A stretch of DNA of 60,556 bases from Prolixibacteraceae bacterium (GTDB lineage: Bacteria > Bacteroidota > Bacteroidia > Bacteroidales > Prolixibacteraceae). The notes beneath the pieces are model-generated. The model did no database searches. It was not told the DNA's origin and worked only from the letters and a program-made list of their open reading frames with translations. The stretch is from the NCBI GenBank assembly GCA_003457135.1, contig DMSQ01000040.1, positions 99,150 to 159,705 of the forward strand, in the 5' to 3' direction. Below, piece by piece: positions 9,833 through 18,752 of this stretch. Positions within the stretch are counted from its first letter, which is position 1. Each line of letters starts with the position of its first letter. The position numbers and the translations under genes were made by a program.

Positions 9833-12754
9833 TCATTTCAACACTGCATCCCACAGCACCTCCACCGGATGCAGAACTTTCCTCCCGGTTCCATCTTCGA
9901 TGTGGTGGCGGCACGAGGTTCCGGGAGCTGCTATAATTTCTTCGGAAGTGGATTTTCTGACTGCCGGAAACAAATCCAGCTCACCGATCTGCATGCTCAG
10001 TTCGTAGTGCTCTTTTTCGTACCCGAACGAGCCTGCCATTCCGCAGCATCCGCTTTTTATTTCCTGAACGGTGTAATTGACAGGCAGTTTAAGCATTTTA
10101 CAGGTGGGCAAGGTAGATGCGATGGCCTTTTGCTGGCAATGTCCATGAAGTTTTATGGTTTTTGGCTCGTCCGTAAATTGCTCACTCCGGATATTTCCTT
10201 TTTCCATTTCACGAACTATAAATTCATCCAACATCAGCGCGTTTTTTGCCAGTGTTTTAGCTTTTCCCAGAAGCGGTTTTTCAACCAGTTCAGGATATTC
10301 ATCCCTGAAAGTGAGAATTGCTGAAGGTTCAATTCCTATCAGTGGAGTTTCTTCCGAAATAATTTCTGAAAGCTGGCTGACATTGAAATTAGCAATTTGT
10401 TTGGCTTTGCGCAGCAATCCTTTCGAAAGAAAGGTGCGGCCACTTTCCTGATGTTTCGGGATTTCCACTTCGTAGCCTAACTTATTCAGGAGTAAAATGG
10501 CTTTAATTCCGATGTGACTTTCGTTGAAATTGGTGAATTCGTCGGCAAATAAATACACTTTCCCAATTTTATTCTTGCTCAACGAAATCGGTTTTCGATA
10601 CCATTTCCGAAGACTTAGTTTCGACAGTTCGGGAATTTTCCGTTCGGGGGCAAAACCGATGATTTTTTTAAAAGCGCCGGTATTGGTAATCCAGTTGGTG
10701 ACTGGCAGGAATATCATGCCCAAACGGTTGATCCGTGGCAAATATGCAATCAGCAGCGATCGAATCGGGAAACCATGCTGATCGTAATATTGCTGAAGAA
10801 ATTCAGCTTTAAACTTGGCCATATCAATGTTCGACGGACACTCCGATTTGCAGGCTTTACATGAAAGACAAAGATCGAGCACCTGAAGAACTTCATCTGA
10901 ATCGAAAACATTGGCTTTTTGTGGCCGGGTCAGGTATTCGCGCAACACATTGGCACGGGCGCGGGTCGTTTTATCTTCGTCGCGGGTAGCCATGTAGCTT
11001 GGACACATTGTACCTCCAATCAGGTTGCTTTTGCGGCAGTCGCCCGACCCATTACACATTTCGACAGAGCGCAGGATATCGCCGTGAGGCGCATAATCAA
11101 ACAGGGTATTGGCTTTGAATGATGGTTGCCCCATCATTAAGCGCAAATCTTTGGTAATCGGAGGCGTATCCACAATTTTTCCCGGGTTCAGGATGTTTTG
11201 AGGGTCCCAGGTGTATTTCAGTTTGCGGATCAGTTCGTAATTATGTTGGCCGAGCATCAATGGGATAAATTCACCGCGCAAACGACCGTCGCCATGCTCG
11301 CCGCTTAGCGAACCTCGGTATTTTTTAACCAGTTCAGCCACTTCACGCGCCAGAGAATGATAGATTTTTACATCTTCCGGATCTTTCAAATTCAGGAGCG
11401 GACGAAGGTGTAACTCGCCGGTGGCAATGTGACCGTAGTAAACGCAGGTCAGGCCGTAATGAGCAATGATCCGGTCGAATTCACGGATATATTCAGGCAA
11501 ATAATCGGGTGCAACGGCTGTATCCTCAATCACGGTCACATTGCGTTTGTCGCCCGGAATATTCGATAGCAAGCCCAGTCCGGCCTTCCGAAGTTCCCAA
11601 ATTTTGCGGATGCTTTCCTTATCAGTGAATAGCGGAAAATGGTAACCGTAGCCTTCTTTTCTTAAGCTTTCTTTTAACTCACCGGCTTTCTCCTGAATTT
11701 CCTTTTCCGAATCTGCCGAGAACTCAATGGTCAGAATTGCTTTAGGATTTCCTTCAATGAAAAAGCGGTTTTTGCGCTGTTCAATATTCCCGAGTGTGCA
11801 GTTCAGGATCATATCATCGGTTAATTCAATCGCATCCGGCTTATGCTTCAACACAACAATATTTCCATAGAAAGCATCTTCCAGCGAATTAAAGTGCGCA
11901 CAAACCAATCCCTGAAACTGGGGTGGAAGAGGAATCAGGTTCAACCTGATTTTAGTGACAAACAGCAATGTTCCTTCCGATCCGGCCAGTAGTTTGCAGA
12001 AATTAAACGATTCGCCATTGCCTGTAAACGGATCGGTTTCGAGCAGCATATCCAGTGCATATCCATTGTTCCGACGGGTCACTTTCGGATCGGGAAACTC
12101 ATTTCGGATTTCCTGCTGATTAAATTCATTGGCCAGTGTTTCCTGAATATTCCGATAGACTTTGGTTTCCAGAAGTTCAGGATTATCCGAACATTTGGCC
12201 TGAAATTCTTCCATTGTAAGCGCTCCAAAAGTCACGTCCGATCCGTCAGAAAGAATACCTTCCACTTCCAGGATATGTTCGCGTACGCTGCCATAAATCA
12301 GCGAATGCAGGCCACACGAATTGTTCCCGAGCATTCCGCCAATGCAGCAGCGGTTGGCAGTCGAAGTTTCAGGGGCAAACTGTAACCCATTCGTTGAAAG
12401 GAACAAGTTGAGTTCGGCAAGCACAACGCCAGGTTCTACTTCAATCCAATTATTTTCAATATTTAATTCGCCAATTTTATTCAGGTATTTCGAAATGTCA
12501 ACCACGATTCCCGAACCAACTACCTGTCCTGCCAATGAAGTTCCACCGGCACGGGGAATCACTGAAGTGCCTATCTGACGTGCAAAGCCGATGATTTTTC
12601 GAATGTCTTCCTTGTTCTTCGGCCGGGTTACAGCCATAGGAATTTCGCGGTACGACGAAGCATCGGTGGCATAAATCACCCGCTGTACCTGATCGGTAAA
12701 CACATCACCATCGAGCGATTGTTTGAGCGGAAAAAAGGGATCGGAAGGTTTCAT
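9833..12754 (-). CDS. YdiJ-like FAD-linked and Fe-S dehydrogenase
   Basis: 973 residues. The N-terminal half is a PCMH-type FAD-binding domain (PRAGGTSLAGQVVGSGIVVD, about 68-87) plus the FAD-linked oxidase C-terminal domain (HGDGRLRGEF). The second half carries ferredoxin-like cysteines, including CLSCKACKSECP, and a C-terminal CCG domain (GHCQQKAIAS, SGCCGMAGSFGYE). This single-chain layout matches E. coli YdiJ, a D-2-hydroxyacid (2-hydroxyglutarate) dehydrogenase, and is related to D-lactate dehydrogenase Dld/GlcD-GlcF systems. It probably oxidises a D-2-hydroxyacid and hands electrons to quinone or another carrier at the membrane. The exact substrate is not fixed by sequence. A good -7 box lies just upstream. 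Confidence 0.86.
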   Translation of the reverse strand: MKPSDPFFPLKQSLDGDVFTDQVQRVIYATDASSYREIPMAVTRPKNKEDIRKIIGFARQIGTSVIPRAGGTSLAGQVVGSGIVVDISKYLNKIGELNIENNWIEVEPGVVLAELNLFLSTNGLQFAPETSTANRCCIGGMLGNNSCGLHSLIYGSVREHILEVEGILSDGSDVTFGALTMEEFQAKCSDNPELLETKVYRNIQETLANEFNQQEIRNEFPDPKVTRRNNGYALDMLLETDPFTGNGESFNFCKLLAGSEGTLLFVTKIRLNLIPLPPQFQGLVCAHFNSLEDAFYGNIVVLKHKPDAIELTDDMILNCTLGNIEQRKNRFFIEGNPKAILTIEFSADSEKEIQEKAGELKESLRKEGYGYHFPLFTDKESIRKIWELRKAGLGLLSNIPGDKRNVTVIEDTAVAPDYLPEYIREFDRIIAHYGLTCVYYGHIATGELHLRPLLNLKDPEDVKIYHSLAREVAELVKKYRGSLSGEHGDGRLRGEFIPLMLGQHNYELIRKLKYTWDPQNILNPGKIVDTPPITKDLRLMMGQPSFKANTLFDYAPHGDILRSVEMCNGSGDCRKSNLIGGTMCPSYMATRDEDKTTRARANVLREYLTRPQKANVFDSDEVLQVLDLCLSCKACKSECPSNIDMAKFKAEFLQQYYDQHGFPIRSLLIAYLPRINRLGMIFLPVTNWITNTGAFKKIIGFAPERKIPELSKLSLRKWYRKPISLSKNKIGKVYLFADEFTNFNESHIGIKAILLLNKLGYEVEIPKHQESGRTFLSKGLLRKAKQIANFNVSQLSEIISEETPLIGIEPSAILTFRDEYPELVEKPLLGKAKTLAKNALMLDEFIVREMEKGNIRSEQFTDEPKTIKLHGHCQQKAIASTLPTCKMLKLPVNYTVQEIKSGCCGMAGSFGYEKEHYELSMQIGELDLFPAVRKSTSEEIIAAPGTSCRHHIEDGTGRKVLHPVEVLWDAVLK

Positions 12755-12776
12755 GAATAACTTTTAAAACGATTTC

Positions 12777-12784
12777 AAAAATAG
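12777..12784 (-). promoter_or_regulatory. -7 promoter box for the YdiJ-like gene
   Basis: On the minus strand this reads TATTTTTG, an exact match to TAnnTTTG, 22 bases before the start codon. A TTTG further upstream is too close (12 bases) to be the -33 box. The call rests on the -7 match and its position. Confidence 0.45.
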
Positions 12785-12823
12785 GGTTTTAAAGACAAAG
12801 TCAGGCATGAAGTCCGGAATTAT

Positions 12824-12955
12824 GGAACCTCAAAATTTCTTCAATGGTTCCGTAGGAACTGAAGGTCGGTAGAATGAATACCAGATTACCTGTCTTTTGT
12901 AGGGACAAAACGATCTTTGGGGTTCATCTTTTTACCGACCGATTTTCCCTATGTG
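12824..12955. repeat. Composite palindromic intergenic repeat
   Basis: Several nested inverted repeats: GTTCC-GTA-GGAAC (12847-12859), TTTTGT-AGGG-ACAAAA (12895-12910), and outer arms GGTCGGTA (12864-12871) and TACCGACC (12933-12940). The N4-CC-GTA-GG-N4 style of hairpin recurs at 27.76 kb (ATCCC-GTA-GGGAT). I read it as a dispersed, non-coding, structured repeat of the kind common between genes in this phylum. It fills the middle of a 427-base gap that otherwise contains only promoters. Confidence 0.6.
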
Positions 12956-13105
12956 AAATTTTTCCCCATCAAAAAATAAAAATATTTCTCACTATGCAGT
13001 GTTTGGACATATAATTGAACAATCGATTATTTCGTAATTTTTAAGAGGTCCGAAAATCTCATTTTGTTCATGAATTTTGTCAGTTTTCAGTATATTTTTC
13101 TCAGG

Positions 13106-13140
13106 ATTGAGACAAGCTCCTCATATTTTAAGTAGTTTTG
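13106..13140 (+). promoter_or_regulatory. Promoter for pta-hbd-ackA operon
   Basis: TAGTTTTG at 13133-13140 is an exact TAnnTTTG -7 match. ATTG at 13106-13109, 23 bases upstream, may serve as the -33 box (consensus TTTG). Transcription would start near 13147, leaving a leader of about 35 bases before the pta ATG. Confidence 0.5.
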
Positions 13141-13181
13141 TATCGAATATTTTACCTGATAGTTTAAACCTTTAATCAACG

Positions 13182-14186
13182 ATGGAAATCTTAAAACGCG
13201 TCTATCAGAATGCCCAAAAATACCAAAAAAGGATTGTCTTACCTGAGGGAACAGAACCCAGAACCCTGCGGGCAACAGAAATAATATTGAATCAAAAGCT
13301 GGCTCAGATCATACTTCTCGGACAACCGGATGAAATAAATCAGGCTGCTGAAGAACTTGGAGTAACTATTGAAGGAGTGACCATTGTTGACCCTAAAACC
13401 GATCCGAGACGTGATAGGTATGCCGGATTAATGGTTGAAATCCGTAAAGAAAAAGGCCTGACCCATGAGGCAGCGCTCGAATTGTTGAACGATCCACTCT
13501 ATTTTGCTCCTTTGATGATTAAAAACGGAGATGCCGACGGCGAGCTTGCCGGAGCCATAAATGCCACCGGTGATGTTCTTAGGCCTGCCTTCCAATATAT
13601 CAAAACTTTACCTGGTGTGAGTGTCGTTTCAGGAGCGTTTCTGATGTTTGTAAACGATCCGCATTTTGGCCACGATGGGATTCTGGTTTTTGCCGATTGT
13701 GCAGTTATGCCCGATCCGGATGAGCGCCAGTTGGCCGAAATCGCTGTCACTACGGCAAAAACTGCCAAAGCCATTGTTGGCATGGATCCGCGTGTTGCGA
13801 TGTTGAGTTTCTCGACCATGGGCAGCGCTCAGCATCCTTTGGTTGATAAAGTGGTGAACGCCACGCGTATTGCCCGGGAAATGGATCCGGAATTAAAAAT
13901 TGACGGTGAATTACAACTCGATGCGGCTTTAATTCCTGAAGTTGGACGATTGAAAGCGCCAAATAGCGAAGTAGCCGGTCGTGCAAATATCCTCGTTTTT
14001 CCGGGACTTGAATCTGCCAATATTGGCTACAAACTTGTACAACGACTGGCAAAAGCGGAAGCAGTTGGTCCGGTTCTTCAGGGCATGGCTGCTCCGATTA
14101 ACGACCTTTCGAGGGGCTGTTCGGTGAGCGATATCGTCAATATGGTTGCCATTACAGCCAATCAGGCAGCCGCACTTTTCGATTAA
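13182..14186 (+). CDS. pta: Phosphate acetyltransferase
   Basis: 334 residues, the length of the short single-domain Pta found in many anaerobes, lacking the N-terminal DRTGG/AAA-like part of E. coli Pta. Family motifs are clear: RIVLPEGTEPRTLRA near the N terminus, NDPLYFAPLMIKNGDADGE, LSFSTMGSAQHP and a C-terminal ANILVFPGLESANIGYKL. It interconverts acetyl-CoA and phosphate with acetyl phosphate and CoA. It opens a three-gene run with an HBD-like gene (20 bases downstream) and acetate kinase, so it belongs to fermentative ATP formation from pyruvate. A phosphotransbutyrylase with a related fold is encoded separately at 16.6 kb. Confidence 0.93.
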   Translation: MEILKRVYQNAQKYQKRIVLPEGTEPRTLRATEIILNQKLAQIILLGQPDEINQAAEELGVTIEGVTIVDPKTDPRRDRYAGLMVEIRKEKGLTHEAALELLNDPLYFAPLMIKNGDADGELAGAINATGDVLRPAFQYIKTLPGVSVVSGAFLMFVNDPHFGHDGILVFADCAVMPDPDERQLAEIAVTTAKTAKAIVGMDPRVAMLSFSTMGSAQHPLVDKVVNATRIAREMDPELKIDGELQLDAALIPEVGRLKAPNSEVAGRANILVFPGLESANIGYKLVQRLAKAEAVGPVLQGMAAPINDLSRGCSVSDIVNMVAITANQAAALFD

Positions 14187-14206
14187 TCAAATTCAATAAA
14201 ATAGAT

Positions 14207-15178
14207 ATGCCTGATGAAGTGATTTACGAACCAATTGAAGAGTTTGGGTTAAGTAAAAAGAATGTTAGCCGAACACTGTTTTCCAAAATTGGAGTAATTG
14301 GTTGTGGCCTGGTCGGCCAGAATATTGCCCGTGTTGCCAGTTTTTACGGAATAGAAGTTGTTTTTATTGAAGTTTCTGAAGAGAAAATTTTGGAAGCCTA
14401 TAAAAACATCGAAAAAGTATTGGATGAACGAATTGAACATTGGGGTATTACTCAGGGTGAAAAACGTGCTATTTTATCCCGGATAAAGGGCTCTCTTGAT
14501 TATCAGGATCTTGTAGGGTGTGATTTCGTTATTGAAGCCATACGCGCTGTTGACCGTGGTGGAAAAATCAGGGAAAGAAAAGAAATTTTGCACAGAATTG
14601 AGGCAGTCGTTGAACCTGAATGTATCATAGCGACTCACTCAACCACCATTGTTATCACTGAACTTTCTTCAGATTTGCAGTATCGTGACCGTTGTGTCAG
14701 TTTACATTTTTTTATCAATTCACAGGAAGCCCGCATAGTCGAAGTGGTCAGAGGTTTATATACTACGGATGAATCATACCAGAAAGTTTGCAAGTTTGTT
14801 ACGCTGATCAATCGAAAAATTGTACCTGTGCAGGAATCGGCAGGTTTGGTAAGTGTCCGCATTTATGTTGTACTCCTGAATGAAGCGTGCGAAATATTGA
14901 TGGAGGGAATTTCAAATATCGAGGATATTGATCAGACCATGAAAATTGGATTTGGGATGCGTCTTGGCCCATTCGAATTAGCTGACAAGATGGGACTTGA
15001 TAAAATTCTTCGATGGATGGACAATATTTACAATGAGTTTGGCGACATCAGGTACAAGCCAAATCCTTACCTCCGCAGGCTGGTTCGTGCCAAACACATG
15101 GGCATCGAGTCGGGGCAAGGATTTTACAAATATGATGAGAAAGGAAAACCAATCTTTCAGAATAATCCAAGTTGCTGA
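14207..15178 (+). CDS. Divergent 3-hydroxyacyl-CoA dehydrogenase-like protein
   Basis: 323 residues. An NAD-binding Rossmann fold with GCGLVG (GxGxxG at 32-37) and an acidic residue ending the second strand (Glu 55), then the C-terminal helical domain (LGPFELADKMGLDKIL, GIESGQGFYKYD). The His-Glu pair is kept (His 167 and Glu 179). However, the usual HFFNP is HFFIN, the SNTS-type segment is THST (143-146), and the Asn of the normal GFVVNR motif is Val 217 (GLVSVR). It may therefore use a different substrate or have lost hydroxybutyryl-CoA activity. Its place between pta and ackA, 20 and 36 bases from them, ties it to acetyl-CoA or butyryl-CoA metabolism. Fold assignment is strong; reaction is uncertain. 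Confidence 0.75.
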   Translation: MPDEVIYEPIEEFGLSKKNVSRTLFSKIGVIGCGLVGQNIARVASFYGIEVVFIEVSEEKILEAYKNIEKVLDERIEHWGITQGEKRAILSRIKGSLDYQDLVGCDFVIEAIRAVDRGGKIRERKEILHRIEAVVEPECIIATHSTTIVITELSSDLQYRDRCVSLHFFINSQEARIVEVVRGLYTTDESYQKVCKFVTLINRKIVPVQESAGLVSVRIYVVLLNEACEILMEGISNIEDIDQTMKIGFGMRLGPFELADKMGLDKILRWMDNIYNEFGDIRYKPNPYLRRLVRAKHMGIESGQGFYKYDEKGKPIFQNNPSC

Positions 15179-15214
15179 TTTCCAACTAACCGTCAATTAA
15201 TAAAAAATAATAGA

Positions 15215-16423
15215 ATGAAGATTCTTGTATTAAATTGTGGAAGCAGCTCCATCAAATATCAGCTTTTCAACATGGTTGACCGAACGGTGATTGCCAAAGG
15301 TGGCGTAGAAAAACTGGGTATGAAAGGAAGTTTCCTCAAGCATGTCCGTCAGGATGGGCAGGTTGTTGTTTTCGAAGGCGAAATATTGGATCATAAAATT
15401 GGTATTGAATTCATTTTGGGAATACTTACCAGTGAAAAACATGGCTGCCTCAAGGGGCTCGAAGAACTTGATGCGGTTGGTCACAGGGTTGTTCACGGAG
15501 GAGAACATTTTAATGCGAGCGCTTTGTTAACCGAAGAGATTCTTCAGGAAGTCACCAAGTGTATTGATATTGCCCCGCTTCATAATCCTCCGAATTTAAA
15601 GGGAATTAGAGCTATGGAGGAGTTGGTGCCCGGAATTCCCCAAGTCGGTGTTTTCGATACAGCTTTTCATCAAACGATGGAGCCCAAAGCATACATGTAT
15701 GGAATTCCGTATGCCTTATATAAAAAATATGGCATTCGCCGTTATGGCTTTCATGGAACCAGTCATCGTTATGTGAGCAAACGTGCCTGCGATTTGCTTG
15801 GAGTTGATTTACATACCCAAAAAATTATTTCATGTCATTTGGGTAATGGCGCTTCGGTTGCTGCCATTAAGAACGGAAAATCGTATGATACCTCCATGGG
15901 ATTCACTCCAATTGAAGGTTTAGTGATGGGAACCCGTTGTGGCGACCTTGATGTTGGTGCGGTTTATTACATCATGGAAAAAGAAGAAATAGGAATCCGG
16001 TCGGCCAGCACTTTGTTTAATAAACATTCAGGAATGCTGGGCATTTCAGGTGTTTCGTCAGATATGCGCGAAATAGAAATGGCCAAAGATAGCGGAAACG
16101 AAAGGGCTAAATTAGCTCTTGATGTATTTAATTACAAAGTAAAAAAATACATCGGCTCCTATATCGCTGCCATGGGTGGATTAGATATCCTGATTTTGAC
16201 GGGAGGAATTGGTGAAAACGCAGCTACTACCCGTGAAGGTATTTGCGGCGAGCTTGATTTTATGGGGATTTCGTTGGATTATGAAAAAAACCAATGGTTC
16301 CGAAGCGAAGGAATGATCAGTACACCCGACTCAAGGGTTAAAATAATGGTTATTCCAACTGAAGAGGAATTGATGATTGCCCTCGATACCGAAGAGATTG
16401 TAAGTAGCCAAAATAAATCGTAA
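15215..16423 (+). CDS. ackA: Acetate kinase
   Basis: 402 residues, the standard family length. ASKHA-fold motifs are all present: LNCGSSSIKYQLF at the N terminus, AVGHRVVHGG, VFDTAFHQTM, YGFHGTSHRYV, SCHLGNGASVAAI and ILTGGIGENA. It transfers phosphate from acetyl phosphate to ADP, giving acetate and ATP, and works with the pta product two genes upstream. It is the last gene of the pta run; 203 bases and a separate -7 box divide it from ptb-buk. Confidence 0.96.
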   Translation: MKILVLNCGSSSIKYQLFNMVDRTVIAKGGVEKLGMKGSFLKHVRQDGQVVVFEGEILDHKIGIEFILGILTSEKHGCLKGLEELDAVGHRVVHGGEHFNASALLTEEILQEVTKCIDIAPLHNPPNLKGIRAMEELVPGIPQVGVFDTAFHQTMEPKAYMYGIPYALYKKYGIRRYGFHGTSHRYVSKRACDLLGVDLHTQKIISCHLGNGASVAAIKNGKSYDTSMGFTPIEGLVMGTRCGDLDVGAVYYIMEKEEIGIRSASTLFNKHSGMLGISGVSSDMREIEMAKDSGNERAKLALDVFNYKVKKYIGSYIAAMGGLDILILTGGIGENAATTREGICGELDFMGISLDYEKNQWFRSEGMISTPDSRVKIMVIPTEEELMIALDTEEIVSSQNKS

Positions 16424-16582
16424 GTAGAATTTGTTCTGGCGCTTTAAACTAAAAGTAAGTTACTTTTTTCGTGATCCTATTGAAACGTCTGGTGTTAAAG
16501 AACATCGGACGTTTTAGTTTTCAGCGGTTTAAAAACATTTTGGATGTTGATGTTTGTTATGTATTTATCGTTTACGAAGTGG

Positions 16583-16590
16583 TAATTTTG
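16583..16590 (+). promoter_or_regulatory. -7 promoter box for ptb-buk
   Basis: TAATTTTG is an exact TAnnTTTG match 36 bases before the ptb start codon. A TTTG lies 26 bases upstream of it, a little far for a -33 box. It indicates that ptb-buk can be transcribed apart from pta-ackA. Confidence 0.5.
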
Positions 16591-16626
16591 TCAGCATAAA
16601 AATGAAGCCCATAAACGAATTAAATT

Positions 16627-17532
16627 ATGAAATTGAAAAGGTTAACCGATCTTATTGAAATAGTAAAGTCGCTGGAAAAAAAGACATTGATTGCCGTTAA
16701 TGCTGTTGATGGTCACAGTCTTGAAGCAATTGCTGAAGCTGTTGCATTGGGAATTGTATCGGCTGTTGTTACTGGTAAACGTGATGAAATCATAAAGCAA
16801 TGTGCAGAAAAAAGGATTGATCAAAGCTTATTTCAAATCATTCAGGCCGAAACTGATGATGAAGCTGCCCGCCTGGCTGTACAACTGGCTGCAAAAACTT
16901 CGGGATGTATCCTGATGAAAGGATTAATCAGCAGCGATAAATTCATGAGAGCCATTCTGAACAAAGAGGCTGGACTATTACCTGCCGGTGGTGTTTTGAG
17001 CCACGTCGCGGTGGTTGATAATCCGAATTACCACAAGCTACTGATCGTGAGTGATGTGGCGATTATTCCTTATCCAACGGTTCCGCAAAAAATAGCCATG
17101 ACCCATTATTTGAAGGAGATGGCTCTTGATCTGGGGATATTGAGGCCAAAAATTGCCCTGATTGCCCCAACTGAACAGGTTTTGTTATCTTTGGTTTCGT
17201 GCACCGATGCGGTTGAAGTAATGAAAGCAGCAGAAAACGGACAATTTAAACCTGCTTTGGTTTTTGGACCTATGGCCCTGGATGTGGCCCTTGATCCGGA
17301 ATCGGCTCAAATTAAAAATATTACCTCTGAAGTTGCCGGTGATGCTGATTGTTTGCTGTTTCCAAATATTGATGCGGGTAATGTATTCTATAAGATGAAC
17401 ACCAAATTGTGCCATGCTGAACAGGCTGCAGTGGTTATGGGAGCCAATGTGCCCATTGTTTTATCCTCAAGGGGCGACAGTGTCCGAACGAAGCTGAACT
17501 CAATTGCACTGGCAGCGTTGTTAAATAAATAA
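16627..17532 (+). CDS. ptb: Phosphate butyryltransferase
   Basis: 301 residues, the length of phosphotransbutyrylases. Motifs GCILMKGLISSDKFMRAIL, AGGVLSHVAVVDNPNYHKLL, ALVFGPMALDVAL and DCLLFPNIDAGNVFYK are those of Ptb rather than Pta. It converts butyryl-CoA or branched acyl-CoA plus phosphate to the acyl phosphate. Nine bases separate it from buk, so the two form an operon yielding ATP from acyl-CoA. Chain-length preference (butyrate versus isobutyrate or isovalerate) cannot be read from the sequence. Confidence 0.9.
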   Translation: MKLKRLTDLIEIVKSLEKKTLIAVNAVDGHSLEAIAEAVALGIVSAVVTGKRDEIIKQCAEKRIDQSLFQIIQAETDDEAARLAVQLAAKTSGCILMKGLISSDKFMRAILNKEAGLLPAGGVLSHVAVVDNPNYHKLLIVSDVAIIPYPTVPQKIAMTHYLKEMALDLGILRPKIALIAPTEQVLLSLVSCTDAVEVMKAAENGQFKPALVFGPMALDVALDPESAQIKNITSEVAGDADCLLFPNIDAGNVFYKMNTKLCHAEQAAVVMGANVPIVLSSRGDSVRTKLNSIALAALLNK

Positions 17533-17541
17533 ATCTGATTC

Positions 17542-18621
17542 ATGAGCGAAATCCGAATATTGGCGATCAATCCAGGTTCCACTTCAACCAAGTTTGCAGT
17601 TTACTTTGAAGGAGTGTGTATGCTGAAGAAAACTTTGCGCCATTCCATTGAAGAATTATCGCTGTACGATAACATCATTGACCAGTTTGATTTCAGAAAG
17701 GGGTTGATTATTGATGCTTTGGTTGAAGAAGGATTTGATGTTGATAAAATTAAATATATTATTGGCCGGGGTGGATTGACTTATCCGTTAAAATCGGGTG
17801 TTTATCTGGTTAATAACCGGATGCTGGAACATGCACGGGCTGGCATTTATGGTCAACATGCCAGCAACCTGGGGCCACTCATTGCCGACTACATAGCGCT
17901 TCAAATCCCCGGAGCCCATGCCTATGTGGCCGATCCGGTTGTGGTTGACGAGCTGGATGACATTGCCCGGTTTTCAGGACATCCTGCCTTTGAACGCCGT
18001 TCTATCTTTCATGCTCTCAATCAGAAAGCGACTGCAAGGCTTCATGCTAAAAAGATCGGACGTAAATACGAAGATTTGAGCCTGATTGTGGCTCACCTCG
18101 GAGGAGGAATATCAGTTGGGGCACACCTGAATGGCCGGGTTATTGATGTAAACAACGCATTGGATGGCGAAGGCCCGTTTAGTCCCGAACGAAGTGGAAC
18201 GTTACCTGTTGGCCAGCTTATTGAGCTTTGTTTCAGTAATAAATACGAGAAAGACGAAATCCGGCGTATGGTCATTGGCGAAGGTGGCTATGTGGCTTAT
18301 CTGGGGACCAATGATGCACTGGATGTTGAAACCCGCGCAAAAAGTGGCGATACCCTGGCCCGCAAAGTTCAGGATGCATTAGGTTATCAGGTTGCCAAAT
18401 CAATCGGCGAGATGGCAGTTGCACTGAATGGATCGGTGGATGCTATATTACTTACAGGAGGATTGGCTTACAACCAGTATCTGACACAATACATCAGTAA
18501 AAAAGTGAAGTTTATCTCCGCAGTACATATTTATCCGGGCGAAGATGAACTGGAAGCGCTTGCTATGAATGCTTTAATGGTGGCTACCGGCGAAGTTGAG
18601 CCGCTCAATTATCCGAATTGA
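17542..18621 (+). CDS. buk: Butyrate kinase
   Basis: 359 residues, typical of Buk. Motifs ILAINPGSTSTKFAVY (phosphate loop), GRGGLTYPLKSGVY, HAYVADPVVVDEL, SLIVAHLGGGISVGAH and ILLTGGLAYN are diagnostic. It makes butyrate (or branched acids) and ATP from the acyl phosphate made by Ptb. Nearby palindromic sequence (ATCCG...CGGAT around the stop codon, and an A/T palindrome at 18636-18651) may end transcription but is weak. Together with pta-ackA it gives two parallel acyl-phosphate routes side by side. Confidence 0.93.
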   Translation: MSEIRILAINPGSTSTKFAVYFEGVCMLKKTLRHSIEELSLYDNIIDQFDFRKGLIIDALVEEGFDVDKIKYIIGRGGLTYPLKSGVYLVNNRMLEHARAGIYGQHASNLGPLIADYIALQIPGAHAYVADPVVVDELDDIARFSGHPAFERRSIFHALNQKATARLHAKKIGRKYEDLSLIVAHLGGGISVGAHLNGRVIDVNNALDGEGPFSPERSGTLPVGQLIELCFSNKYEKDEIRRMVIGEGGYVAYLGTNDALDVETRAKSGDTLARKVQDALGYQVAKSIGEMAVALNGSVDAILLTGGLAYNQYLTQYISKKVKFISAVHIYPGEDELEALAMNALMVATGEVEPLNYPN

Positions 18622-18708
18622 AATACGGATGGTAGAAAATAATATTATTTTTTAGGTAGGGTATTTAACTTTTTGGGGGTATTCATATCTAAATAATCAA
18701 ATTCAATA

Positions 18709-18716
18709 TATATTTG
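18709..18716 (+). promoter_or_regulatory. -7 promoter box for the small secreted protein gene
   Basis: TATATTTG is an exact TAnnTTTG match 36 bases before the ATG at 18753. No -33 TTTG is found at standard spacing. Confidence 0.45.
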
Positions 18717-18752
18717 AGCTAACGGAGTAAAAAACATTAAAATGTATTGACC

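Noticed and set aside
9809..10324. Plus-strand 171-codon open frame inside the YdiJ-like gene
   Set aside because: Antisense shadow of a well-supported gene with Cys-rich CCG domain; no family features or promoter.
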